Source: Ktedonosporobacter rubrisoli
GTDB lineage: Bacteria; Chloroflexota; Ktedonobacteria; Ktedonobacterales; Ktedonobacteraceae
Length of the DNA: 64,000 bases
Direction of reading: 5' to 3'
Assembly (NCBI RefSeq): GCF_004208415.1
Contig: NZ_CP035758.1
Span: forward strand, 5,208,001-5,272,000
Shown here: positions 35,354 to 43,067 of the stretch, in pieces
Layout: each line of letters starts with the position of its first letter
How positions within the stretch are numbered: the first letter of the stretch is position 1
Position numbers and translations under genes: made by a program
The notes under the pieces: model-generated
Seen by the model: the letters and a program-made list of their open reading frames with translations, nothing else
Told to the model about the DNA's origin: nothing
The model's database searches: none

Positions 35354-35362
35354 GCAAGCAAG
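35341..35362. promoter_or_regulatory. TetR autoregulatory operator over the tetR start codon
   Basis: CTTGCTTGC (35341-35349) and GCAAGCAAG (35354-35362) form a perfect 9-bp inverted repeat with a 4-base spacer that contains the start codon of tetR. Bound repressor would block initiation of the gene. Confidence 0.6.
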
Positions 35363-35515
35363 ATAGCATATATTGCAGAAAAAGACAAGGGAATTTCTCC
35401 AGATGTTTCACCTGCCTTATGCTAATTCCCAGGCAAATTTATAGCCCGCTGATCAGCATACTTAGCAAGAATAGGTAATTACCTTTTAAATTATATTTCC
35501 ATATGTTATTATGTA

Positions 35516-35540
35516 TTGCAAGCAAGCGCTAAACTTGCAA
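35516..35540. promoter_or_regulatory. Related palindrome upstream of the Tat lipoprotein gene
   Basis: TTGCAAG (35516-35522) and CTTGCAA (35534-35540), 7-bp inverted repeat with an 11-base spacer, containing CAAGCAAG. It follows AT-rich DNA where TTACCT and TATGTT are 17 bases apart (weak promoter) and a GGTAATTACC palindrome near 35473. The remaining gap (35363-35718) shows nothing else. Confidence 0.4.
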
Positions 35541-35718
35541 CTAAAGCCCAGACAACGAAAGGAGAGACGTGCGCCCATCTATTCTAGCATCACTGGCCAG
35601 GCGTACCGAACTAAAGAAATAGAGCCCACAACCTGACGACCAGCACATAGCAATAGTCCTGTACAAAGCTCTGGTTTTTCAACGGAACCAGCCGCTAGTG
35701 AGTACGAAGGAGTCTCAT

Positions 35719-37065
35719 GTGATCTTTGAACAGCGCGAACTTCTTGACGAGACCATCGTGAAAATACGCTCGGGCCGTATCAAGCGCCGCACATTTCTGG
35801 AACGTGCCCTCACTGCCGGCTTGAGCAGTGCGGCTGCTCTCTCGCTACTTGAAGCCTGCGGAGGTACCTCAAATAGTACCGCAGGTAACGGCAATACCAC
35901 GATGATCGTCTGGCAAAGTCAGCATGACCCTAGCGATAACTTCAAGCAATATGCTGAGAACTTCAATAAGCAGAATAACGGTATCCATGTCGTCTACAAA
36001 AATGGCCCTGCCGATACGGGCCAGCTGTTGACAATATTTACCAATATGCTCCGCGCTCGCAGTCATGCAATTGATGTACTATCCATGGATATCATCTGGC
36101 CTCCTGAGTTTGGAGCCAATGGCTGGACAGTCCCCATTAGCGAGTCTCAGCTCCCGCAAAGCGAGCGCCAGAAGTTTTTGCCGGGGCCGCTTCAAGGCTG
36201 CACCTATAATGGAAAGCTATGGGCCGTGCCTTTTACTACCGAGCCTGGCCTACTCTATTACCGTAAGGATCTGCTACCCACACCGCCCAATAGCTGGGAT
36301 GAGCTGGCTGCGATGGCCAAAAGTGTCTCGCCAGCCAAAATAAAGCTTGGTTACGTCTGGCAAGGCGCGCAATACGAAGGGTTGGTCTGCAACTTTGTCG
36401 AGGTCCTCTACGGCTATGGTGGCTCAGTTCTTGATCCCAACGATCCAAAGAAGGTAACTATCAACAGCCCACAAGCAGTTCAGGCGCTAACCGAGATGGT
36501 AAGCTGGCTCGATACGATTTCGCCCAAAGCTGTTACTACCTATAAGGAAGATGATGGACGTCTGATCTGGCAAAATGGCAATGCTGCCTTTATGCGCAAC
36601 TGGCCCAACGCATATGCCCTGGGCAACGACCCTAAAAATTCGCAGATCGTCGGTAAGTTCGATGTCCACGCGATGCCCTATGGCGGCTCAAGCTCCACCG
36701 GGCATTCCTGTATCGGCGGCTGGCAGCTTGGGATTAACGCATTCTCGCCCTCGCCCGATGCTTGTTGGAAGTTCATCCAATATCTATCGAGTGAGCAGGT
36801 CCAGAAGGATAACGTCATCAACACTTCGCACTTCTCGCCGTTACAGAGTATTCCCGACGATCCCGAGGTACAAGCGAAGATGCCCTTCGTGACCAAGGTG
36901 AAGGCCAGCCTGCAGAACGCACGCTCCCGCCCGGCCTCTCCGGCTTATCCTGATATTACTGATGCGCTTCAGTTGCATATCCATCAAGCACTCATCAAAG
37001 CCAGTAAGCCTGCCGATGCCCTGGCAGCCCTGCAAAGCTCGCTCGAAGCTATCGTGGCAAAGTAA
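35719..37065 (+). CDS. Extracellular solute-binding lipoprotein, MalE-like, Tat-exported
   Basis: 448 residues. A Tat signal (KRRTFLER near residue 23) runs into a hydrophobic stretch and lipobox LEAC, so it should be exported folded and lipid-anchored. The mature domain is of the carbohydrate-binding type 1 family: MIVWQSQHDPSDNFKQY at its start, VPFTTEPGLLYYRKDLL mid-protein and CIGGWQLGINAFSPSPDACW near the C-terminal lobe. The GTG at 35719 has AAGGAG 6 bases upstream, which makes it better than the GTG at 35698. No permease or ATPase gene is near, so it must pair with a distant transporter. Confidence 0.85.
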   Translation: MIFEQRELLDETIVKIRSGRIKRRTFLERALTAGLSSAAALSLLEACGGTSNSTAGNGNTTMIVWQSQHDPSDNFKQYAENFNKQNNGIHVVYKNGPADTGQLLTIFTNMLRARSHAIDVLSMDIIWPPEFGANGWTVPISESQLPQSERQKFLPGPLQGCTYNGKLWAVPFTTEPGLLYYRKDLLPTPPNSWDELAAMAKSVSPAKIKLGYVWQGAQYEGLVCNFVEVLYGYGGSVLDPNDPKKVTINSPQAVQALTEMVSWLDTISPKAVTTYKEDDGRLIWQNGNAAFMRNWPNAYALGNDPKNSQIVGKFDVHAMPYGGSSSTGHSCIGGWQLGINAFSPSPDACWKFIQYLSSEQVQKDNVINTSHFSPLQSIPDDPEVQAKMPFVTKVKASLQNARSRPASPAYPDITDALQLHIHQALIKASKPADALAALQSSLEAIVAK

Positions 37066-37235
37066 GCTGCTGAAGCGCAATCTTGAGATCTGGCTGGCGT
37101 GCTAACTTTTCCCGTCAGCCAGTACCAGGTCGTCAACCGGATTGCCGAGAGAGGAATACACTTTCTATATGCAGCAAGCGTGCAAGAGGCTTTGGCATTT
37201 ATACAAAGGAAACAGGCCTCTTGCTCCGCCTGTAG

Positions 37236-38351
37236 CTAAGTAGGTTTTACCAGCGTCCCACGCGGATCTTCGGGACGCTCACATCTGGCGATGATTGTAC
37301 GCGCATAACAGATACCACAAAAGGTCAGCATCTGAATGTCTTTTAGAGTCTGCTGAAAAAGCCGCTCATACTCCTCATAGCTAACAATTCCACAGTTCAG
37401 CACAAAGGGACGCACTTGCTGGCCCAGTTCACTGGCCTGCATAAGAAACTGTTTGCGCAATGCTGCATCTGCCGAGACATCGATAATATGGGCAAGATCA
37501 TGTTCTATACAACATCGCTCGCTATGCAGCCAGCTCCCAATCAGGGGTGTAATTCCCAGCACAGGCCCGGGAGAAAAAGAGCGGCCGGCTGCTCGCAAAG
37601 CGGCAATGATAAGCTGGCAGAATTGTTCACAAGGCAGGCTGTTGGGTATAGGTAACTCAACCTCGGACCAGACGATATATCCTCCCTGTCTGCATAGTTC
37701 GGCAAGGGTATGTACGAGCGTGGGCAAGTATGCGGGGGTGATCTCGCTGGCCACAAATTGCAGATGAATCATGTCAAAAGGACGCTTTGCATAACCGGCA
37801 ACAGCCACCTCGGTAATATCCTTGGGCAGGAACTCGACATTGCTCAGGCCTTCGTTCAAGGCTATGGCTGTGGCTCGTTCTATATATGCCGCATTGTTAT
37901 CGATACCTAGCACCCAGAGCTTTGGGTAGCGCCGGGCGATATCCAACGCCCAGGAACCTGCTCCACAAGCTACGTCAAGCACACGCCGAAAAGGTGAGTA
38001 GTCGATGAGACGAGGCATCAGCTCTTTAAGCAATTCTCCCAGAGAATAATTATATTCTTCTTTCGACTCACTAGTCCAAGCCATGCGACAGGGAGCAGCT
38101 TGCCGATATAAAGCAGCACGCCGCTCGCTAATGCAGGCAATGAGGGCGATAAGCTGCTGCTGTAGCCTGACGATTTCATGCTCGACACTTGTGGAGCTAG
38201 CAGGCTGCGGATCTCGGTCAGAAGAGCTCCATATGCACATATGCCCATCTTTCGGACGAGCAGATATTTGTTGGGAGCCCTGAATGCTCCCGCCTGGCTT
38301 CGAGATCTTATCACTACTATCTTCGTTGGGCGCAAACAGAGATTGAGTCAT
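37236..38351 (-). CDS. Class I SAM-dependent methyltransferase
   Basis: 371 residues. A polar, low-complexity N-terminus of about 100 residues precedes the Rossmann methyltransferase domain: VLDVACGAGSWALDIARRYP (motif I, about 132-151), GIDNNAAYIERA (motif II) and PFDMIHLQFVASEI (motif IV). The target is unknown. The promoter region is shared with the divergent HTH gene at 38504 and has been duplicated downstream, where a fossil of this gene's first 20 codons survives (39082-39148). Confidence 0.82.
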   Translation of the reverse strand: MTQSLFAPNEDSSDKISKPGGSIQGSQQISARPKDGHMCIWSSSDRDPQPASSTSVEHEIVRLQQQLIALIACISERRAALYRQAAPCRMAWTSESKEEYNYSLGELLKELMPRLIDYSPFRRVLDVACGAGSWALDIARRYPKLWVLGIDNNAAYIERATAIALNEGLSNVEFLPKDITEVAVAGYAKRPFDMIHLQFVASEITPAYLPTLVHTLAELCRQGGYIVWSEVELPIPNSLPCEQFCQLIIAALRAAGRSFSPGPVLGITPLIGSWLHSERCCIEHDLAHIIDVSADAALRKQFLMQASELGQQVRPFVLNCGIVSYEEYERLFQQTLKDIQMLTFCGICYARTIIARCERPEDPRGTLVKPT

Positions 38352-38424
38352 GCGTAGTTTTTCCCTTCTCTCACTTCACAAACGACCGCATCAAAAAACT
38401 TTTCGAGGTTCCGATTAGAATTGT
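38314..38424. repeat. Promoter-region direct repeat, copy 1
   Basis: This block contains the first codons of the methyltransferase and the intergenic sequence before the first HTH gene. It is largely repeated at 39082-39195; shared landmarks are CTACTATCTTCGTTGG, TTCCCTTCTCT and CGAGGTTCCGATTAGAATT. Confidence 0.75.
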
Positions 38425-38503
38425 AACTTGCTTAAAGATTTTTATCAAGTCTTTATGATTACAAATCTTACATAAAAGACTTGTTAGCCCTATAGTTTAC
38501 CCT

Positions 38504-39052
38504 ATGGCTAATATCGAAGATTGGGAAATTCCCGAGATGCCCGGCTTCATCTCAACGCAACAGGCGGCAAACATCCTGGGAGTGACACAACAAAGAATCC
38601 ATCAATACATCACAGAGCAGCGGCTAGAGGCGTACCGAGCTGGCTCAATCATTTTAGTATCAGAACAATCGGTTCGCGAGTTCAAACCACACCTGACCGG
38701 GCGCCCGCGCAAAAGAAAAGTAAGCTGGCGGGTATATCGCGGTGAGAGCCTGGTCCTGGCAACAGAGATCGAGGTTCGTGTGCGACCCGGCCAGCAAACC
38801 CGGCTTGCGGAAAAGCTACAATCCATCCGTCAGGCTGAACGCCATATCTTCACCGGCTCGATTGCTCGCTACATCCTCGAAGATAGCGCCACAAGCGATC
38901 TAGTGAGCATCTGGCTTGTCTGGAAAGATAGCGAGCTGCCCGAACCTGCCCAGCAGGAGCGCGAACTTGCCGCCTTTCGCGCCGAACTTGACGATGTGCT
39001 GGATTGGCAGACCGCCCGCTATCAGCACAAAAAAGGCCTGCTCTACACCTGA
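38504..39052 (+). CDS. HTH-domain protein, paralog 1
   Basis: 182 residues. The N-terminal excisionase/MerR-like HTH is FISTQQAANILGVTQQRIHQ (about 14-33). A linker GRPRKRK follows, then a C-terminal domain (about 80-182) whose strand/helix order and W-K-D motif resemble a dimeric alpha-beta barrel (ABM-like). Its last 83 residues are about 90% identical to those of the second copy, while the HTH halves differ strongly. That suggests shared oligomerisation with altered DNA targets. It is divergent from the methyltransferase gene. Confidence 0.75.
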   Translation: MANIEDWEIPEMPGFISTQQAANILGVTQQRIHQYITEQRLEAYRAGSIILVSEQSVREFKPHLTGRPRKRKVSWRVYRGESLVLATEIEVRVRPGQQTRLAEKLQSIRQAERHIFTGSIARYILEDSATSDLVSIWLVWKDSELPEPAQQERELAAFRAELDDVLDWQTARYQHKKGLLYT

Positions 39053-39081
39053 TAGCTTATTACCATCCTTATCTTTAATCC

Positions 39082-39195
39082 TACTATCTTCGTTGGACGC
39101 AAACGGAGATTGAGGCAGGCTAATTTTCCCTTCTCTACTACACTTCACAATCTACCTTCTTTAGAAATCTCTTCGAGGTTCCGATTAGAATTATA
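39082..39195. repeat. Promoter-region direct repeat, copy 2, with methyltransferase fossil
   Basis: Second copy of the block at 38314-38424. On the minus strand it still encodes PQSPFASNEDS, matching the methyltransferase start TQSLFAPNEDS, but the start codon is gone. It now serves as the upstream region of the second HTH gene. Confidence 0.75.
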
Positions 39196-39277
39196 GCATC
39201 TTATTCTCTAATTTTCAATATTTTTAGAATAAAAGGTGATGTATACAAGAAATTATAGACAAAATTAAACTGCTCTT

Positions 39278-39820
39278 ATGACCGATAAAGACGTTTCTGA
39301 CCTCTCCAAGTTTGTTTCGGTAAAACAGGCAGCCGAAATGCTTGGTATCTCTGTGAAGAGGCTTTATAAATATGTCGAAGATGGGCGCTTACTGGCGTTC
39401 AAGCCTGGTGGCAGAGATTATCTTATCCCCAAAGAAGCTGTCGAAAATCTGGAGCTCAAAGCTGCCGGGCGTCCACGCGAAAAAACGCCCCGCTGGAACA
39501 TCTATCGTAGCGGTAGCCAGTTGCGCGTGCTAGCAATAGATGTGCAGATCCGCCCAGGTCAGCAGGGCCGGCTAGAAGAGAAGTTGCAGGAAATCCGCCG
39601 AACGGAACGCCACATCTTTACCGGCTCGATTGCGCGCTACATCCTCGAAGATAGCACGACAAGCGATCTGCTGAGCATCTGGCTCATCTGGAAAGATAGC
39701 GAGCTGCCTGAGCCCGCCCAGCAGGAGCGCGAACTTGCCGCCTTTCGCGCTGAACTTGATGACGTGCTGGATTGGCAGACCGCTCGCTATCAGCACAAAA
39801 AAGGCCTGCTCTACACCTGA
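39278..39820 (+). CDS. HTH-domain protein, paralog 2
   Basis: 180 residues. The N-terminal HTH is FVSVKQAAEMLGISVKRLYK (about 12-31), then GRPREKTPRW and the same C-terminal domain as paralog 1, ending identically in HKKGLLYT. It arose by tandem duplication that carried the promoter along. The stronger conservation of the C-terminal half, also at the DNA level, points to either selection on the shared domain or gene conversion between copies. Confidence 0.75.
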   Translation: MTDKDVSDLSKFVSVKQAAEMLGISVKRLYKYVEDGRLLAFKPGGRDYLIPKEAVENLELKAAGRPREKTPRWNIYRSGSQLRVLAIDVQIRPGQQGRLEEKLQEIRRTERHIFTGSIARYILEDSTTSDLLSIWLIWKDSELPEPAQQERELAAFRAELDDVLDWQTARYQHKKGLLYT

Positions 39821-39869
39821 TACCCTGCTTAGCAGAACTTGCCAACTAGTTCAGTAAAAAGTTCAGAAG

Positions 39870-40556
39870 CTAAGTAACAACACCGCTTGTGGCATCAGAC
39901 TGTTCTGTATTTTCAAAAGCTATTTCAGCTCTAGAGCGGTTCGGGCTAAAGACCATTACCTCACAAGGCGCATTTTTCATCACATACTCGACGACTGCAT
40001 CTATATTCTGAGAACCCCTATGCGCATGAACAGTTTCATTAGCTAGCAGAATAAGATCCGCCGCCTGCTCCTCAGCATCATGAACAATTGCAACGCCAGC
40101 CTGACGCGCTTTCAATATACGCTTGCGCACCCTTGCATTGCTCTTTGGTCCGCCATGCAAGGCCAGGGCCTCAGCTCGCTCCAAATCTTCCAAAGCTCGT
40201 CGCTTATCTTGCTCAACATGCGCATCAAGAGGCAAGGTAAACGGAACCTCTATAACGGCAAGCAAATCCACAATACCTTCGCGATAATGGGCCATTTGCG
40301 AAGCTATCACCACAATGCGGTCTGTAACTTCGCTACTGCGCAAGATAGGAACCAGAATTCGCGTCTGTTTATTCACAGAGCGCACAACCCTGGCAGCAGC
40401 ATGCTTGCGCTCTCCATCGCGTGGCACCCTTAACATCCAGCCCAATACGCCTCCAATAGAGCTAATAAAGACCAGGGCGATCACAATACCTTCAACAGTG
40501 ACCTGTAAAGGATTAGTAGCCACGGCTCCAGTAAGCGTGCTCAGCACGACTTTCAC
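39870..40556 (-). CDS. Membrane-anchored universal stress protein (UspA domain)
   Basis: 228 residues. One membrane helix near residues 20-42 is followed by a cytoplasmic UspA-fold domain starting RILVPILRSSEVTDRIVVIA (about 66-85). It ends with EYVMKNAPCEVMVFSPNR (about 191-208), where the typical UspA ATP loop G-x2-G-x9-G is not clear. Last gene of a three-gene run with the APC transporter and a small membrane protein, so it may gate or sense transport activity. USP domains are often attached to transporters, which supports this reading. Confidence 0.75.
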   Translation of the reverse strand: MKVVLSTLTGAVATNPLQVTVEGIVIALVFISSIGGVLGWMLRVPRDGERKHAAARVVRSVNKQTRILVPILRSSEVTDRIVVIASQMAHYREGIVDLLAVIEVPFTLPLDAHVEQDKRRALEDLERAEALALHGGPKSNARVRKRILKARQAGVAIVHDAEEQAADLILLANETVHAHRGSQNIDAVVEYVMKNAPCEVMVFSPNRSRAEIAFENTEQSDATSGVVT

Positions 40557-40577
40557 TCGCTTTCTTCACAACGCTAA

Positions 40578-40766
40578 CTACTTGAGATATAGATAAGCGC
40601 GCAAACGGACGATGCCCAGAACAACAAAAGCCAGACCTAACAGAATAAGCGACCAGGCTTGCAGGCCAGCCAGAGACGCCCGCACAACGATAATCAGGCC
40701 AAGCGGGATAATCAGTATACTGATCAGCGCCCGATAGCGTTCGCGCAGAGTTCGGGAGCCCTTCAT
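40578..40766 (-). CDS. Small two-helix membrane protein
   Basis: 62 residues with a basic N-terminus (KGSRTLRERYR) and two hydrophobic helices (about 14-30 and 36-54). Its ATG overlaps the APC transporter stop (ATGA) and the USP gene follows 21 bases after its stop. The tight packing argues that it is a real gene, probably an accessory of the transporter. No family recognised. Confidence 0.6.
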   Translation of the reverse strand: MKGSRTLRERYRALISILIIPLGLIIVVRASLAGLQAWSLILLGLAFVVLGIVRLRAYLYLK

Positions 40767-42466
40767 TCTAGATCTCCTTTATGTTTACGCCGACCACCGT
40801 TAGCACCGCCGGGCAAGGGTACATCCACGACACGCGTACCAGCGGGCAGGGCACTTTCTTTATTCGTTTCCCCGTGCAAACGACGCTTGCGCGCAAGATT
40901 CTCGCGCAATTCATCGGCCAGGTCATATTCGCCAGCATCCTCATACACATGCAATTGTTCCTTTTCCCAGTTACGCTTAACCGATTTGTACACGGGAAGC
41001 TTTCTACGCCGACGATGCCAGATAAAAATGAGCAGACCGAGAAGAATCCAGGCCGGCCCAGCAATACGTCCGATAGCATGGGTGAGCACCACAAGCACGA
41101 CGATGCTGCTAATTCCCAGAAAGCCCATAACTCCTATAATTGGTAAAAGACGAATCTCTCCATCTTTCCCCCGGATGCGAATATTCAGCGGCACCTTGAA
41201 CGGGCGCGGCGTCCAGGGATCAGTAAAGCGCAAGACGAGCAAAGAAACAAAGACCAGCATATAGGCTGTGGCAGCGCCAAAGGCGTACATATTGCCAAGC
41301 ACATCATAGGCATTGGGCGAGAGACCAGCCAGCCACAGCTCTAAGAGCGCAAAGCCAGAAAACACAACTAAAGTGCGTACGGGCGTGCGGAAACGCGGGT
41401 GAACTTTCGCAAACCAGGATGGCAATAGTTCAAAGCGGGCCATTGAATAAGTAATACGTGAGGCACCAAACACGCCAGCATTGGATGAGATCAGGACTAG
41501 GGTTGCCCCTAAGAGCGCTACATATGGACCAGCAACCAGACCTAAAATAGGAATATGACTGGCTAACCAGGCCACAGGATCGCCGTTATGCATAGCAAAG
41601 CTCTGCCAGGGCAACATGGCAAGGCTAAGGTTAGAGAAGGCGAGCGCATAGATCAGCACGGTGAGGATAAGCGCAATTGAAGTGCGTGGCACTACCTTGC
41701 CCGGACGAATCGTCTCCTGGCTGGCCTGGCTTATCGATTCCAGGCCGACAAAAGAGATAATAGCCAACGAAGCTCCATAGGCCAGGTGATAGGGATCAGG
41801 CCACTGCGTGACCATCTGGTGCACAAGCAATGTTGGATTGAAGGCAAACAAAAAACCAAAAAACAGGATGGCCGATTCACTAACCACGTCCAATGCCCCA
41901 AGAATCTCATTGAAGCGCGAAGATTCACGCACTCCCACAATATTCAGGAGGGTGAGCAGCACTACAAAAATTGTCGCCTCTAAGATCAAAATTGGCTGCA
42001 CACCAGGAAAACTCAGGCCCAGTATTGCTATATTTATCCGTGTATTCAACACAGGGAAAAAGAAATTGATATAGCCTGCCGATGCCAGGGCAAATAAAGC
42101 TATATCAATGGTAAAATCTAATAATACAGCCCAACCAGCGACAAAGCCCCAGAAATCGCCAAGCCCTCGCAACACATAGAACTGACCACCGCCCGCCATA
42201 GGATATGCTGCCGCCAGCTCTGTATAGGCAAGACCAACCATCACATACACTAGCCCTGCAAAAAGAAAGGCTACATTTGTGGCGCCTTGGGCGGCTGCCA
42301 TGACGATACCGAGCGCGACATAGACATCAGCTCCCACATCAGCATAGCCCCAGGTATATGAGCCCCAAACTCCGACCGCACGCCGTAAGCTGTGATGATT
42401 GGTCTGCAACATACCTTCAGCAGTTTGCTGTATGCCTGTTATATCAGCTTTTATTTGGCCAGCCAT
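40763..42466 (-). CDS. APC-family transporter with C-terminal cytoplasmic tail
   Basis: 567 residues. About 12 membrane helices from residue 30 to 470, with MVGLAYTELAAAYPMAGGGQ near residue 76 and SFVGLESISQASQETIRPGK near 238, both typical of APC amino acid/cation transporters. A charged tail of about 90 residues rich in R/K/E follows. ATCTGGAGG precedes the ATG. It heads the operon with a small membrane protein and a membrane-anchored universal stress protein. Substrate unknown. Confidence 0.85.
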   Translation of the reverse strand: MAGQIKADITGIQQTAEGMLQTNHHSLRRAVGVWGSYTWGYADVGADVYVALGIVMAAAQGATNVAFLFAGLVYVMVGLAYTELAAAYPMAGGGQFYVLRGLGDFWGFVAGWAVLLDFTIDIALFALASAGYINFFFPVLNTRINIAILGLSFPGVQPILILEATIFVVLLTLLNIVGVRESSRFNEILGALDVVSESAILFFGFLFAFNPTLLVHQMVTQWPDPYHLAYGASLAIISFVGLESISQASQETIRPGKVVPRTSIALILTVLIYALAFSNLSLAMLPWQSFAMHNGDPVAWLASHIPILGLVAGPYVALLGATLVLISSNAGVFGASRITYSMARFELLPSWFAKVHPRFRTPVRTLVVFSGFALLELWLAGLSPNAYDVLGNMYAFGAATAYMLVFVSLLVLRFTDPWTPRPFKVPLNIRIRGKDGEIRLLPIIGVMGFLGISSIVVLVVLTHAIGRIAGPAWILLGLLIFIWHRRRRKLPVYKSVKRNWEKEQLHVYEDAGEYDLADELRENLARKRRLHGETNKESALPAGTRVVDVPLPGGANGGRRKHKGDLE

Positions 42467-43067
42467 TGAATAGCCTCCAGATATGAGGTACTAAATTGTA
42501 TTACCGGTAGTGTATATCAATGGTATACCAATAAAGCGCTAATAGGCCTCAAAAAGTGCTAAATAAAATTGGCAGATGGCTCAATAAACTCTCAAAAAAT
42601 CAGTCAATATACCATATGAATACTCAAAGCCTATGGTTCCATGCTTGATTACTCCATTTTATGAAGCACTAAATTGTGCTCCTAAAACATTGCTTTACAG
42701 CATGCTCAGCTTTTTCTCCGCAGAAATTTGTTATAGAAGCAGATAGAGAATTTTATGGCTTTTTTCGAAACTTGATCGAATTAGCTCTATGATGAGCATT
42801 TTATTTCATATTTGAGCAGGCCAATGATGGGAATGTGCTTAAACTTGACATGACTATTATGGATAAGGCAATATAGAGACTATCCTTAAGGTAGATTTGA
42901 GCGTTTGCTCTCATTTTTAATAGCAAAGGCTCATATTGTCTTGCCTTATATATAAATAACCGAAAGGAGTTTTTTACAAAAGCCATTTTTAACCCCCTAT
43001 TACTGCTAAAAATGGCGATTCCTCTAGTAAAGGCGTTTTGTCGCCCACACCAAAGCAGGAGAACCGC
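42467..43067. other. AT-rich intergenic region between divergent transporter genes
   Basis: No gene. TGGTATACCA (42521-42530) is a perfect 10-bp palindrome near the APC start and could be an operator. TTGACA at 42845-42850 is a possible -35 for the lipoprotein gene, but no good -10 stands at 16-18 bases. ACTAAATTGT occurs at about 42490 and 42668. Confidence 0.4.

Noticed and set aside
42845..42874. TTGACA-based promoter for the oligopeptide-binding protein
   Set aside because: The -35 is perfect, but the hexamers 16-18 bases on (GCAATA, CAATAT) match a -10 poorly.
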